64,000 bases of DNA. It comes from Acidilutibacter cellobiosedens. Lineage in GTDB: Bacteria > Bacillota > Clostridia > Tissierellales > Acidilutibacteraceae. A model generated the notes under the pieces. It was not told the origin of the DNA and made no database searches. It worked only from the letters and a program-made list of their open reading frames with translations. Shown here one piece after another: positions 36,447 through 45,886 of this stretch (position 1 is the first letter of the stretch; each line of letters opens with the position of its first letter). Both the position numbers and the translations under genes were made by a program. The stretch spans positions 248,001 to 312,000 of the forward strand of contig NZ_CP035282.1 of the NCBI RefSeq assembly GCF_004103715.1. The letters are read 5' to 3'.

Positions 36447-38227
36447 ATAGGGAAAATGTAATAGAAATAACTTCTGATTATGTGATGGAAGATGTTGATT
36501 GCAACTTCAAAATTATTGCTGGGCCAGGAGCTGGGAAAACATACTGGTTAATTAACCATATTAAAAATGTTTTAAAGAACTCTAAAAAGCTACATATTGT
36601 GGCAAAAATAGCATGTATTACTTATACCAATGTTGCTGTTGAAGAAATTCAGGATCGATTAGAAATTAATGATGATAGAGTAGAGGTATCTACAATTCAT
36701 AGCTTTTTATATAAGAATGTTGTTAAACCATACATATATCTATTAAAGGATGATAACGGAGAATGTATAGTTAATTATCAAGAATTGGGTGGGCATGATG
36801 AGCATGTTCCTAGTAAGGGCAAAGTTATGCTTAATAAAGAGCTTTGTGCAGAGGTCAAAAAAAGGAAAAGACTAGAAACATCACTTATACAAATATTAGG
36901 TGATTTAGATTGGTCATTTGAATCTGGTAAAATAGTACTCGAACCAAGACATGATTGGACTAAAAGAGCATGTGGTAAGCTGATAGATACGGAATTCTTT
37001 ACTAAATATAAACGATTATTTTGGGATGAAGGAATAATACACCATGAAGACGTTTTATATTTTTCATATAATATTTTAAAAAAATATTCAATTATAAGGA
37101 ATTTCATTTCTGCAAAATACCCGTATATCTTCATTGATGAATTTCAAGATACCAATCCAATTCAGACCCAAATAATAAAGTGGATAGGTGAACAAGGTTC
37201 TATTATTGGGGTAATTGGGGATCCAGCTCAATCAATTTATAAATTTCAAGGTGCATCGAGGGACGATTTTATAAAATTTAATTTACATAATCAAAAGGAT
37301 TATATTATGACGCAGAATAGAAGAAGTACAAAAGAAATAATAAACTTACTCTCTCATATGAGAGGCGAAGATATAATCAAACAAAGTTGCTATAGAAAGG
37401 AACAAGGTAAACCAATTTATTATATAGAATATGAAAATATTAAAGAAGTGGAAAATATTTTTCATGAAATAAGAGAAGAATTTTGTTTAAACAAAGATTA
37501 TTGTGTTATAACACCATCTAATAAGGCTGTTTCTAAATTAAAATCTAAAACGAATCAATGTAATAGTGTTATTTGGGATGAAATATATAAAAAAGATTTA
37601 GATAGAGGAAGATTACTTGAGCATATTTTTTCTGCACAAGAAATAGCCAAGGAATTGAGGTATGAAGTTGCCATTAAAGAGATGTTAAAAGTATTCAAAA
37701 CAGATAAAGATGGTAACTTAAAAGGCTGTTTTAGAAATTGTGCGATAACAAGTAAGTTGTTAAAAAGAAGTTTGGCAGTAGCCCTTTTAGAATATATGAT
37801 TAATAATATGGAAACTAACATGGAAAAATCAGTATTAAATTTTTATAATGATTTAAATGATGAATTTTTTAATCAGTTTGATCTTAAGTTAACTAAAGCA
37901 TCTAGGGGAGCATTTAAAGACTTTGCAGAAACATTACAGGTCAAAGAACTTGTAGATAATTTAAAGCTTAAAGAAGAAAAGAAAGCTACTATTAGAACAA
38001 TTCATAAAGCAAAAGGGGCTGAATTTCAATCGGTTTTAGTTTTTATAGAAAACATAAATGACATAGAATACTTATTTGATCCAGACATCAATCATGAAGA
38101 AGATAACAGCAGATTATATTATGTGGCTTTTAGCAGAGCAGAAGATTTTTTGTGTATTGCAGTACCAAAAATGAATAAAAAGAAAAGTGAAAGAATGAAT
38201 AAATTAAATATAAAATGCAGTAATTGA
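36443..38227 (+). CDS. gajB: GajB-like UvrD/PcrA-type helicase
   Basis: 594 residues. SF1A motifs: Walker A GPGAGKTYWL near residue 30, motif Ia ACITYTNVAVEEI, Walker B FIDEFQDTNP near residue 232, motif III GDPAQSIYKFQGA, motif V TIRTIHKAKGAEF, motif VI YVAFSRAEDF. It is co-translated with the OLD-family gene. In Gabija the helicase senses DNA ends produced during infection and stimulates GajA. Confidence 0.82.
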   Translation: MNRENVIEITSDYVMEDVDCNFKIIAGPGAGKTYWLINHIKNVLKNSKKLHIVAKIACITYTNVAVEEIQDRLEINDDRVEVSTIHSFLYKNVVKPYIYLLKDDNGECIVNYQELGGHDEHVPSKGKVMLNKELCAEVKKRKRLETSLIQILGDLDWSFESGKIVLEPRHDWTKRACGKLIDTEFFTKYKRLFWDEGIIHHEDVLYFSYNILKKYSIIRNFISAKYPYIFIDEFQDTNPIQTQIIKWIGEQGSIIGVIGDPAQSIYKFQGASRDDFIKFNLHNQKDYIMTQNRRSTKEIINLLSHMRGEDIIKQSCYRKEQGKPIYYIEYENIKEVENIFHEIREEFCLNKDYCVITPSNKAVSKLKSKTNQCNSVIWDEIYKKDLDRGRLLEHIFSAQEIAKELRYEVAIKEMLKVFKTDKDGNLKGCFRNCAITSKLLKRSLAVALLEYMINNMETNMEKSVLNFYNDLNDEFFNQFDLKLTKASRGAFKDFAETLQVKELVDNLKLKEEKKATIRTIHKAKGAEFQSVLVFIENINDIEYLFDPDINHEEDNSRLYYVAFSRAEDFLCIAVPKMNKKKSERMNKLNIKCSN

Positions 38228-38304
38228 TATCAGGAATTATTAATGAAGATTATTATTTAACATAAAGAATATATAGATAGGTTACAATGGGGGTTGATGC
38301 TATA

Positions 38305-39864
38305 ATGGAAAGCAATTTTGATAAAGATAGTTTTCTAAATGCTTTAAAAAAAGCTGTGATACAAGTACCTGTTTTGATAAACGGTATTGAGTATAAACTC
38401 CCGATATATTACAGTTTAAGTGCTTGTAAAGAATATGAGTATCGCTATAAAGAGTATCAGGATTATCGAAAAGCATTCTGTGCAATGGTCTATCATATTT
38501 GCGAATCAAACTGGAAACTCATTTATGAAGAACAAGAATTTAATATTTCATTAGAGGAGATAGAACAGCTATCGGATGAGGAACTGTGCAAAATTTTCAA
38601 AGCGATAACAAAAGGCAATAAGTATTTCCGAAGGTATGAGAAGGATATTGACTTTGAAACAGAATCCTGTTTCGAAGAATTTTATATGCTTCATAAAAAA
38701 GAATGGGGGGAATACCAAAAATACGCAAAAGCTATTGCAAATAAAATGCTTGTGATGGAAAAGAGCCTAATTCCAAAGGGAATTCCAGAAATAGTGCGGT
38801 TTTATGACAATATAGGTCGTATAAACCAACATTCGGAAATGATTAGCAAAGCTGCGGAACTTTACGATAATGAAGCTATGAAGATTTTAAGAAATTCCGC
38901 TTTAAGTAAACTAAATTTAGGTATTGCACCAGATATTACCGCTACTAGCCAATCTATTACTTTAGGGGTTCAAAATGCACTGAATAATATCAATAACTTT
39001 AATGAATTACTACAGCCTTCTGTTATAGAGTTAACAAGAAAATCTATTGAATATAATGCGGGAATAACAAAGGCAATTGAACAGCAACAAAAAATATTCA
39101 AAGAAGCATTTATGGGCTTTAGAAGTATATTTGAATATAAAAATAAAATTAATCAATTTACAAATTTAGCATTTGAATTATCGCAAAGAATCAAACCTTT
39201 TCTCTATGATATAAACACTATAGCATTTGAAAGATTTAATATTAGGGAAGATTTAAAGGAAAAAGCTGAAGTTCTATATAAATTTGGTTGGTGTGCAATA
39301 TTACCTTTACCTATTTCTCTGATTAACAAAATATATAACAATAGAGATACTTTAACGGAAGAAGAAGTAAATATAATGATTTGCGATTATTATGAGGCAA
39401 ATGACTATAAAGCTTTGGATGACATGTTACAGGATTGGAATGAACTATCTTACTTTAATAGTTTTAAAGATAAAGCAAAAGATTCAGTTGAGTTTTATAA
39501 AGCAGGGAAGTATTGGCCTGGAGTTAATGCTTTTACCAGTATTATGGAGGGAATTATTAGATTTTTTTTAAACGATAGATACGGTATATTTGAACGCAGC
39601 ATATGGAAATATATCAACCTACTGCAAAAAGAAAGCGAGGAATTGGAGCTTTTTCTCACAGACTATGTATTTAAACAATTTGCGGAGTATTACAAATCTT
39701 TTGCTCCAAAAGATGTTGATAAAATACCTGATTTTAATAGAAATAAAATAGAACATGGATATACATCAGATTATGACAAAAAGGAATATGCACTTAAATT
39801 AATTCTTATGACAGATGAGATGATTAGAATAATTTCAGCCATCAATGAAACAAAAGCCGCATAA
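38305..39864 (+). CDS. Large HEPN-domain protein
   Basis: About 519 residues. ATG 38305 is preferred to 38287 because GGGGGTTG lies between them at a normal distance. Helical throughout, with a Gln-rich coiled middle (GITKAIEQQQKIFKEAF) and a C-terminal HEPN-like motif FNRNKIEHGYT (R-x4-H) near residue 477. It begins about 80 bp after the UvrD-like gene on the same strand, so it may be a third member of the defence operon. No established family recognised. Confidence 0.6.
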   Translation: MESNFDKDSFLNALKKAVIQVPVLINGIEYKLPIYYSLSACKEYEYRYKEYQDYRKAFCAMVYHICESNWKLIYEEQEFNISLEEIEQLSDEELCKIFKAITKGNKYFRRYEKDIDFETESCFEEFYMLHKKEWGEYQKYAKAIANKMLVMEKSLIPKGIPEIVRFYDNIGRINQHSEMISKAAELYDNEAMKILRNSALSKLNLGIAPDITATSQSITLGVQNALNNINNFNELLQPSVIELTRKSIEYNAGITKAIEQQQKIFKEAFMGFRSIFEYKNKINQFTNLAFELSQRIKPFLYDINTIAFERFNIREDLKEKAEVLYKFGWCAILPLPISLINKIYNNRDTLTEEEVNIMICDYYEANDYKALDDMLQDWNELSYFNSFKDKAKDSVEFYKAGKYWPGVNAFTSIMEGIIRFFLNDRYGIFERSIWKYINLLQKESEELELFLTDYVFKQFAEYYKSFAPKDVDKIPDFNRNKIEHGYTSDYDKKEYALKLILMTDEMIRIISAINETKAA

Positions 39865-39878
39865 ATTGGTAGTAAAAG

Positions 39879-39905
39879 AGGCGAGAAACCCTATTTTCCC
39901 GCCTT
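39879..39905 (+). terminator. Weak hairpin after the HEPN gene
   Basis: AGGCGAGAAA pairs with TTTTCCCGCCTT with one mismatch, 15 bp after the stop. A clear T-run is absent, so termination may be weak. Confidence 0.45.
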
Positions 39906-40238
39906 GAAAATCAAATATAATTTTTATATCTAATTGATTTTGAATATTCGATACAAAAATAATATTACCTAAAAATAGCTTCTTAATTTTTATTTTCCCT
40001 ATGAGAAAGAATCAGTTTGATTATATTTTCTATAAGCGACAGTTCATTTTTTGAGCACTTATTGAGCAGGGTATTAGTCCTGCTTTTTTCTATGTCATTT
40101 TTAGGGTTTTACCCTATATAAGATAGTGTCGGTGTGGAATATACAGGTAGTCAGAAACTTAACCAGTGTATCAAGGTTCATCTGTCTTTCTCCTCTTCTA
40201 ATTGTCATTATAAAGAAGCAAAAAGCTCCAGTATTTTT

Positions 40239-40311
40239 GTAGTATTTACTACACTGTATTATTTATTAAAATACTACATTGCTACACTATATTTTTTACT
40301 ACATTGTAGCA
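40239..40311 (+). repeat. Iteron-like direct repeats in a gene-free stretch
   Basis: Between 39906 and 40474 I see no gene. TACTACAYTG occurs at 40247, 40272 and 40297, exactly 25 bp apart, with a variant GCTACACTAT at 40281 and an inverted copy TGTAGTA at 40239. Regular helical spacing suggests protein binding, as in replication iterons or a partition site. Confidence 0.5.
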
Positions 40312-40400
40312 TTTACTTCTTTATATTTCCATATTAAAAAATCATATCAGCTTTTTTACTTTTGGGTAAAAAATTACTCGACTTCATATTGAGTTATAAA

Positions 40401-40424
40401 AAAGAACCCTTATGAGGGTTCTTT
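40401..40424. terminator. Bidirectional intrinsic terminator
   Basis: AAAGAACCCT pairs perfectly with AGGGTTCTTT around a TATG loop; A-run and T-run flank it, so it can work for the convergent minus-strand gene and for the plus strand. Confidence 0.8.
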
Positions 40425-40474
40425 ATATAGCTAATTATGGCCTATTTTATGCTATAGATACATACATTTCCTTC

Positions 40475-40777
40475 CTAAATTTTTCTTAAAATAGCAGATT
40501 TAGTCCGCCAAGAGAAAAACTTCTTTATTTCTTCGTCCATAGCAGTGCAACTATAACACTCAACGGTGTATTTAAAAACAAGTCGTTTGAATTGTTCATT
40601 TTCCTCGGTTGTCCATCTATCGCCTTTTTTACTTACAAAAACTTTATTAGGCTTATTTAGGTAATCAATATACGGCTGGGTCTTTTTTTGGATTTCTTCA
40701 GGTGTAAAATTAGGTTTTTTTGAATTCACCGTATTTCTCTTTCTCTTATAACTTTTTAAGTCAATTATATTACTCAT
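40475..40777 (-). CDS. Small unknown basic protein
   Basis: 100 residues from the ATG at 40777, 5 bases after GAGGTGG; a GTG at 40786 is too close to that site. Basic N-terminus (LKSYKRKRNTVNSKKPNFTP) then a segment DRWTTEENEQFKRLVFKYTV and SWRTKSAILRKI that resembles a small helix-turn-helix or SANT-like fold. Possibly a DNA-binding regulator; no family recognised. Confidence 0.5.
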   Translation of the reverse strand: MSNIIDLKSYKRKRNTVNSKKPNFTPEEIQKKTQPYIDYLNKPNKVFVSKKGDRWTTEENEQFKRLVFKYTVECYSCTAMDEEIKKFFSWRTKSAILRKI

Positions 40778-40899
40778 TCCATCCACCTCTTCCTGGAAAC
40801 TAAAGTATATGTGTAATCTACAAGGATTACGCTTACATTTAAATTAGCATAGTAGAAAGGGGGGACGGAAATTATTTATCTTTCCGTCCTAAAAACAAC

Positions 40900-41211
40900 T
40901 TAAGCTTCTTGAATCCTATCGGAAAAGTATTCTTCAATGGCTTCGGTTTTGTTATACTCTTCTAACCACTCATAAGCTTCATCGGGGCTTAAAGGAATTA
41001 TTTCACTAGAACCCCATGTGCTTTTTCCGTTACTTTTAGCGTAATTTGTCATTGCACCTCCACTACCGTAAAGGAAAAATTCTCCCCTTTTTGTGATGTA
41101 GAGTTCTTCAGAAAAGTAACGGAAATCTGAACTGCCAAGACCATTCCAGTATTCATCAACCAGAATTGCCTTATCGGTATCATACATTTTTTTATTTATA
41201 ATTTTTTTCAT
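40900..41211 (-). CDS. Conserved small protein of mobile elements, function unknown
   Basis: 103 residues. The pattern KKIINKKMYDTDKA ... EELYITKRGEFFLYGSGGAM ... IIPLSPDEAYEWLEEY matches a short protein I recall as common on clostridial plasmids and integrative elements; I know no experimental function. Typical regular beta strands then a helix. AAGGAGTG lies before the ATG. Confidence 0.6.
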   Translation of the reverse strand: MKKIINKKMYDTDKAILVDEYWNGLGSSDFRYFSEELYITKRGEFFLYGSGGAMTNYAKSNGKSTWGSSEIIPLSPDEAYEWLEEYNKTEAIEEYFSDRIQEA

Positions 41212-41356
41212 AAAGCACCACTCCTTAAAATTTTTATTTTAACTCTCACAAGTTATTTTTTTATTCCTTGTGAGCTTTCTAATATCATCATAAAATTTTA
41301 TAAGTCAAAATCCCATTTCTACTGTTGGCGTTTATTGTAGATGATTATGAAATGAA

Positions 41357-41393
41357 AAAATCACTGTGTTTTTTAGATGTACACAGTGATTTT
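41357..41393. terminator. Intrinsic terminator, 12-bp stem
   Basis: AAAATCACTGTG pairs with CACAGTGATTTT. On the minus strand it follows the stop of the 41416 gene and continues into a T-rich run. Confidence 0.8.
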
Positions 41394-41415
41394 ACTTTAG
41401 GTTTTTCAGTTTTGG

Positions 41416-42597
41416 TTAAATATCAATACCACGATATACCTCTCGCGATAAAGACAAAAGAAAACAAATATCAGTTTGTGATATATGGCAATTATTTAAT
41501 TTAGCTTGTTTTAATAGGGACTTAACTCTTTTTTGTATTAGTTCCTTATTTGAAGATCCTTTAAATGTCTTAAAGTTATCGTCATTAAAAAGGTTTAATG
41601 GAATTGCTTTCATAGCATTTTGTTCAATCGTTTTATGTTTTTTTAGAGATTTGCTTTTTAAACGAAACAAAATAGTATCATCATCTAAATGTACTGCATT
41701 GTGGTTACTTTCGTAATCTGTGATACTTTTACCGATTTTTTTAGATACTTTTTTAAAGTCGCCATAGCTTGGATGTAAGAAAGCAATGGCCTTACACATG
41801 ATTTCTAATGGAGAAACAGTTATAAGACATTGGTTAAAAAAGTATCTAAAATAAGCATTAACTATATCCTGGTGTTTTTTATATAAATCTGTGTATTCAA
41901 GCTGCTGCATATTAGGGATAGATAATCCTTCGATTAGTACTTTAGAAGCTTTATTTTTAAAAATTATGGCTAATATGCAGACCATCATTTCTAATAACAT
42001 CCATTGTATTTCACTCCAAGTAGAATATGTGATCCAACATAAATTTATTATAGAGGAGGGGTTGACTGGTTTTAATAAAAAATTTTTTGTTAGCAATTTT
42101 TCTAATATGTGGGTTTTTCTCGATGGTAAACTGGCTTTGGCATATGGGATGGGATTAAAACCTGTATCCTTACAGTCTTTTACCCATCGGAAAACAGAAT
42201 TTGTAGTGGCACAGGTGAGAAAAGCAAGTTCACGATAGCTAAATTTTTTATTTTGTACCCAAGCCTCTTCAGCAAAACGTATAATTCGTTTAATTTTTAA
42301 CAGGGCGAAACTTGAAAAAGTATCAAGAAACTCAAGATCATCAAAGGTGTATGTAGTTACTTTGATATTTTTATATATAACTTGAGCGGGTGTTCTAGTG
42401 CCAATACATTTTGGTATGACTCGTGATAAAATATATCCCCAAAAATATGTTTTATTTAGTGTATTTGCCTCGAAGGATGCCATATAGTTGGCTCTCGGCT
42501 TAAATATAGGATAAGACATTTTGTATTTTAGGTTCCATAACCTATCATTTAAATCATTACTTTCAAAAAGATCAATGGAATTAAGAGTATCCAACAT
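41416..42597 (-). CDS. Unknown protein with two helix-turn-helix-like segments
   Basis: About 393 residues from the ATG at 42597, ten bases behind GGGAG; the in-frame TTG at 42633 is less likely. A helix-turn-helix-like segment is seen as FSYRELAFLTCATTNSVFRW and another near the end (ISQTDICFLLSLSREVY). The middle is hydrophobic (MLLEMMVCILAIIF). Overall it resembles DUF1670-type proteins of mobile elements, with low confidence. Confidence 0.5.
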   Translation of the reverse strand: MLDTLNSIDLFESNDLNDRLWNLKYKMSYPIFKPRANYMASFEANTLNKTYFWGYILSRVIPKCIGTRTPAQVIYKNIKVTTYTFDDLEFLDTFSSFALLKIKRIIRFAEEAWVQNKKFSYRELAFLTCATTNSVFRWVKDCKDTGFNPIPYAKASLPSRKTHILEKLLTKNFLLKPVNPSSIINLCWITYSTWSEIQWMLLEMMVCILAIIFKNKASKVLIEGLSIPNMQQLEYTDLYKKHQDIVNAYFRYFFNQCLITVSPLEIMCKAIAFLHPSYGDFKKVSKKIGKSITDYESNHNAVHLDDDTILFRLKSKSLKKHKTIEQNAMKAIPLNLFNDDNFKTFKGSSNKELIQKRVKSLLKQAKLNNCHISQTDICFLLSLSREVYRGIDI

Positions 42598-42710
42598 AAT
42601 TTGACAACTCCCAATTAGAAAACTTTTTATCAATTATATCATAAACAAATAACACCAACAGTAAAAATTAAATTAATCTATTGAGAAATATACGATTAAA
42701 TCAGGCGGTA

Positions 42711-42792
42711 TTTTGGAATCGGATAGACTAGAAAAATGGAAAGTAAAGATAAGTTTTAATATAACTTTTGTTATTTTTATCAAAAAGGAATT
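42711..42792 (+). repeat. Direct repeat, copy A (upstream of initiator-like gene)
   Basis: About 82 bp that recurs at 44716-44795. It begins TTTTGGAATCGG, contains a 27-bp identical core at 42743-42769 with an inner AAGTT/AACTT inverted repeat, and ends TCAAAAAGGAAT. It directly precedes the initiator-like gene. Confidence 0.75.
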
Positions 42793-42837
42793 ACAAATTA
42801 TTTGGCCGCCGAATTATTTTTTATCGGAGGTGGTATG

Positions 42838-43617
42838 ATGGGAAACAAGTTCCAGGCAAAAATAATAAAAATTGAACAAGAAAGTGATGGATATCGCATT
42901 TTCCATCAAAATAAAGAAAAAGTGGTTGATTCATATAAACTTCACTATGGTTTATTAAACTTTACCATTAACGAACAATACAACATAAACAGAAGAGGAT
43001 TTTATACGGCAGTATATATTGAGGATTCGGTTATTTTCTCGGAGGAATTAAGTCTTACAGAAAAATTAACTTATATTCTAGTAAAATCTTTTTGCAATAC
43101 TCAAAAGACTGCATTTCCATCTATTGAGTATTTATCGAAAACGTCAGGGCACTCACACACTACTTTAGTGGAGGCAATAGATGGGCTAACAAAAAAGGAA
43201 TGTATTTCGGCCGCTCGAAGGCGAAAGCGGCCAGATGATAAACGATACCTTAATAACATTTATACTTTTGATAAAACAGGATCCCAATATAAGACTTACG
43301 TACCTTTAAATATAGTCTTTGCAAAGGGCTTAAATATCAGAGCAAAAATGTTATATGTTTTTCTTTTGGCAAAGGTTAAAAATGGTTATATGGTAGTATT
43401 ACCAAAAAAAGAACTTAAAAAGTTTCTCGGCATAAAATCTTGGAAGACAGTAAGCAATCATATTAAAACATTACATCGATTAGGCTTTATATATACTTTT
43501 TGTAATGGAACCAAAGAGGTTGAAAGGGAAAAATCTATTTGCTTCTTAATAAGACGAATATGCCCGAAGGAACTAGTTATTACAGATGAAGACTGGGATG
43601 TATTGGAGGTGATATAA
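42838..43617 (+). CDS. Replication-initiator-like winged-helix protein
   Basis: About 260 residues. A helix-turn-helix domain (AFPSIEYLSKTSGHSHTTLV then EAIDGLTKKECISAARRRKR) resembles plasmid and phage initiator proteins, and a second winged helix follows (LKKFLGIKSWKTVSNHIKTL). ATG 42838 follows GGAGGTGG at a normal distance. The primase gene starts one base after the stop, so this is a replication operon. It is a predicted initiator or transcription factor; the upstream repeat could be its binding site. Confidence 0.6.
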   Translation: MGNKFQAKIIKIEQESDGYRIFHQNKEKVVDSYKLHYGLLNFTINEQYNINRRGFYTAVYIEDSVIFSEELSLTEKLTYILVKSFCNTQKTAFPSIEYLSKTSGHSHTTLVEAIDGLTKKECISAARRRKRPDDKRYLNNIYTFDKTGSQYKTYVPLNIVFAKGLNIRAKMLYVFLLAKVKNGYMVVLPKKELKKFLGIKSWKTVSNHIKTLHRLGFIYTFCNGTKEVEREKSICFLIRRICPKELVITDEDWDVLEVI

Positions 43618-43618
43618 A

Positions 43619-44710
43619 GTGATAAATAAAAAAATAGAACGAGAAGTAATCAGAAAAATAGATACGATTGAACTTATGGAGGATTTAGATATTTGCTTTA
43701 AATATTTTGGTAATGAGATACGCATAGTATGTCCTTTTCATGTTGGGGCTGATGGATATAATTTATCTATAAATATAAATAAAAAGGTTTTTAAATGTTT
43801 CAGCAATAGCTGTGAGCAAAATGGCTATAACTTGGTAGATCTAGTGATGCGTCTTAAAAGATGTAATGAAAGAGATACAGTTATTAGGTATATGGCAAAT
43901 CTTGCGGGAATTAGTATTGATTATTTGGGTCGAAATGTAAAGGAAGTAAATAATACTAAAAAAGGTTTGGCCTTTAAGGAAAATACCCTGCAATATATAA
44001 GGGAATTGAACTCTATAAAAGAAAAAGGAAACGCTTATTTTAAAGAGAGACAAGCTAGAACTTGGCATAAAGAATTGTTGCAATGTAGGTATGCTATGAA
44101 CTATCTTACTAAAGAGCGTGGGCTCACGGAAGGGGACATAGAGGATTTTTATTTAGGCTTTGACTCAAATGGAAAAGAAATAATCTTTCCCGTGTATTCA
44201 ACCGAGGGAAAAATCAAATCCGTCATAAAAAGAACTTTATCAGAAGAAAAAGCCGAAATTGGTGGAAAATATAGGGTTTTTGGTACTAAAAGCGAATGCC
44301 TGTATGGCCTAAAAGAATTATTCAATAAGGGTTTTGATATAAGCAAATTAATTTTAGTGGAGGGCGCCTTCGATGCTATTGCGTTACAGAGAATAGGGTT
44401 TTCTGCTGTTGCAGTTCTGGGAGATTCTTTAACAAAATACCAAATTAAAATTCTAAATAGATTACTTCCAAAGGAAATAGTTTTATGTCTTGATTGTGAT
44501 AGCGTGGTAAAGGCAGATGACCCTGGAAAGGAAGGAATGCTGCGGATGATTAATCAGTTTTCCAAGGCGGGTTTTGACCTTGATAATATAAGAGTAATTC
44601 AGTTAACAGGCTTTCAGGATCCTGATGAAATTCCAGAAGCTGAATTTAGGCAAATGTATGAAAGGCGTATTCCTGCACTATATTTTTATCTTACTCAACA
44701 AATAAGATGA
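43619..44710 (+). CDS. DNA primase, CHC2 zinc finger plus TOPRIM
   Basis: 363 residues. N-terminal CHC2-type zinc finger: CPFH near residue 39, then CFSNSCEQNGYNLVDLVM. TOPRIM core: LILVEGAFDAIAL near residue 247 and VLCLDCDSV near residue 293. Shorter than DnaG and without the C-terminal helicase-binding domain. The start is GTG at 43619 behind GGAGGTGAT. With the initiator-like gene before it and the DnaB-like gene at 45887, it forms a small replication set. Confidence 0.88.
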   Translation: MINKKIEREVIRKIDTIELMEDLDICFKYFGNEIRIVCPFHVGADGYNLSININKKVFKCFSNSCEQNGYNLVDLVMRLKRCNERDTVIRYMANLAGISIDYLGRNVKEVNNTKKGLAFKENTLQYIRELNSIKEKGNAYFKERQARTWHKELLQCRYAMNYLTKERGLTEGDIEDFYLGFDSNGKEIIFPVYSTEGKIKSVIKRTLSEEKAEIGGKYRVFGTKSECLYGLKELFNKGFDISKLILVEGAFDAIALQRIGFSAVAVLGDSLTKYQIKILNRLLPKEIVLCLDCDSVVKADDPGKEGMLRMINQFSKAGFDLDNIRVIQLTGFQDPDEIPEAEFRQMYERRIPALYFYLTQQIR

Positions 44711-44715
44711 GAAAG

Positions 44716-44795
44716 TTTTGGAATCGGTTTTGGGCTATAAATGGAATGTAAAGATAAGTTTTAATATAACTTTTAGTTTTTTCTCAAAAAGGAAT
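44716..44795 (+). repeat. Direct repeat, copy B (downstream of primase)
   Basis: Second copy of the 42711-42792 repeat, with the same 27-bp core at 44748-44774. The two copies bracket the initiator-primase operon. Confidence 0.75.
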
Positions 44796-44863
44796 CGAGG
44801 ATGCGAAGCGATTTGACAAAAACTCTTTTTTCATGGATTTATATTATGAATATCTTAAATAGA

Positions 44864-44889
44864 GGAAGGGGCTTTCCCTTCCTTTTATT
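44864..44889 (+). terminator. Intrinsic terminator of the primase operon
   Basis: GGAAGGG pairs with CCCTTCC across GCTTT and runs into TTTTATTT. Confidence 0.82.
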
Positions 44890-44980
44890 TCATCAGGAAA
44901 AATAAGGTTAAAAATATCGACACTTATACAGTTTTTTGCGCTATAATGGAATCTAAATTAAACTTTAGGAGGGACGGAAT

Positions 44981-45154
44981 ATGTTAGCTGATAAATATGG
45001 TCAAAAAAAATGGAATTCGGATGAAGTAATAGAGGAGATAATTTATCTTGTGCAACATGAACGTGATATGGCGGAATTTGGAATCAATGTAGCGGGAGTT
45101 TTGTTTGAGTTTGGCTGTATAGATGAGGCGGTCTATCATACGTTACTGGGGTAG
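44981..45154 (+). CDS. Small unknown acidic protein
   Basis: 57 residues, MLADKYGQKKWNSDEVIEEI then YLVQHERDMAEFGINVAGVL. AGGAGGG lies 8 bases before the ATG, and TATAAT at 44942-44947 could be its -10 box. Its own terminator follows. No family recognised; the strong expression signals argue that it is real. Confidence 0.55.
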   Translation: MLADKYGQKKWNSDEVIEEIIYLVQHERDMAEFGINVAGVLFEFGCIDEAVYHTLLG

Positions 45155-45184
45155 TAAAAAATCATTTATTAAAAGTAATACATA

Positions 45185-45222
45185 ATGCCATACCCCGTAT
45201 TAGATGGTATGGCATTTGTTTT
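45185..45222 (+). terminator. Intrinsic terminator
   Basis: ATGCCATACC pairs with GGTATGGCAT and runs into TTGTTTT, just after the 57-residue gene. Confidence 0.8.
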
Positions 45223-45259
45223 GCACAGGAGTTATATTTAAGAAAATTTAAAAAGGGTT

Positions 45260-45613
45260 TTAATCAGATAAGCAATTTGTATGGTTGGTGTAGATTTTTA
45301 GAAGATGCTTTAATTGCTTTAGATCATTATTTTTCAATTTGTCACACAAATTACAAATTTTAATACCATTGATTAGTCCAAGCTTATATAAGGTTTCAAA
45401 TGTTAATGTTTGTCGCATTCCAATTACATCTTCATATTTATCAAGAAATTTTTTGTGTTCTATTGGTAGGTTATTTCTAATATTATCATATGATTTTTTT
45501 ATTTCTTGAGTAAGTTGCTTATATGTTTTATTACTTACAGCAATATCGTTTACGACCTCCACAGCTCTTTCATTTGCAATTTCGGTAAGAAGCTGGTATA
45601 GGTTTTTGACCAT
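45260..45613 (-). CDS. Small unknown helical protein
   Basis: 117 residues, helical (LYQLLTEIANERAVEVVNDI). One C-x2-C pair (CNLCDKL) is present. GGGGGC lies a few bases before the ATG. No family recognised. It faces the small gene at 44981 tail to tail. The 270 bp between it and the next gene (45614-45886) holds only promoters as far as I can see. Confidence 0.45.
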   Translation of the reverse strand: MVKNLYQLLTEIANERAVEVVNDIAVSNKTYKQLTQEIKKSYDNIRNNLPIEHKKFLDKYEDVIGMRQTLTFETLYKLGLINGIKICNLCDKLKNNDLKQLKHLLKIYTNHTNCLSD

Positions 45614-45886
45614 AGGATAGCCCCCTTCATCTTCTTGAAAATTTATTATATACCTTAAGAAGATGATTTCATAAAGTATTCCCTATTTTCAAGAAGAATT
45701 AAGATAATAGTGTAATTATGGAGGATTGAAGTCTGTTATATTCATACTATTTATTTCTTATATGAAAAGTAGAGTTATCCTTAAGCTGTAATATTAATGA
45801 AAATTTGATATGATGAGTTAAAAGGGAATATTCACTTTTTACCGTTTTTTATAAGGGAAAAACATATTAGAGGTGAGGGTAAAATA

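Noticed and set aside
40134-40337. 67-codon open frame rich in Tyr, Leu and Ser on the plus strand
   Set aside because: No ribosome binding site, low-complexity composition and overlap with the iteron-like repeats.
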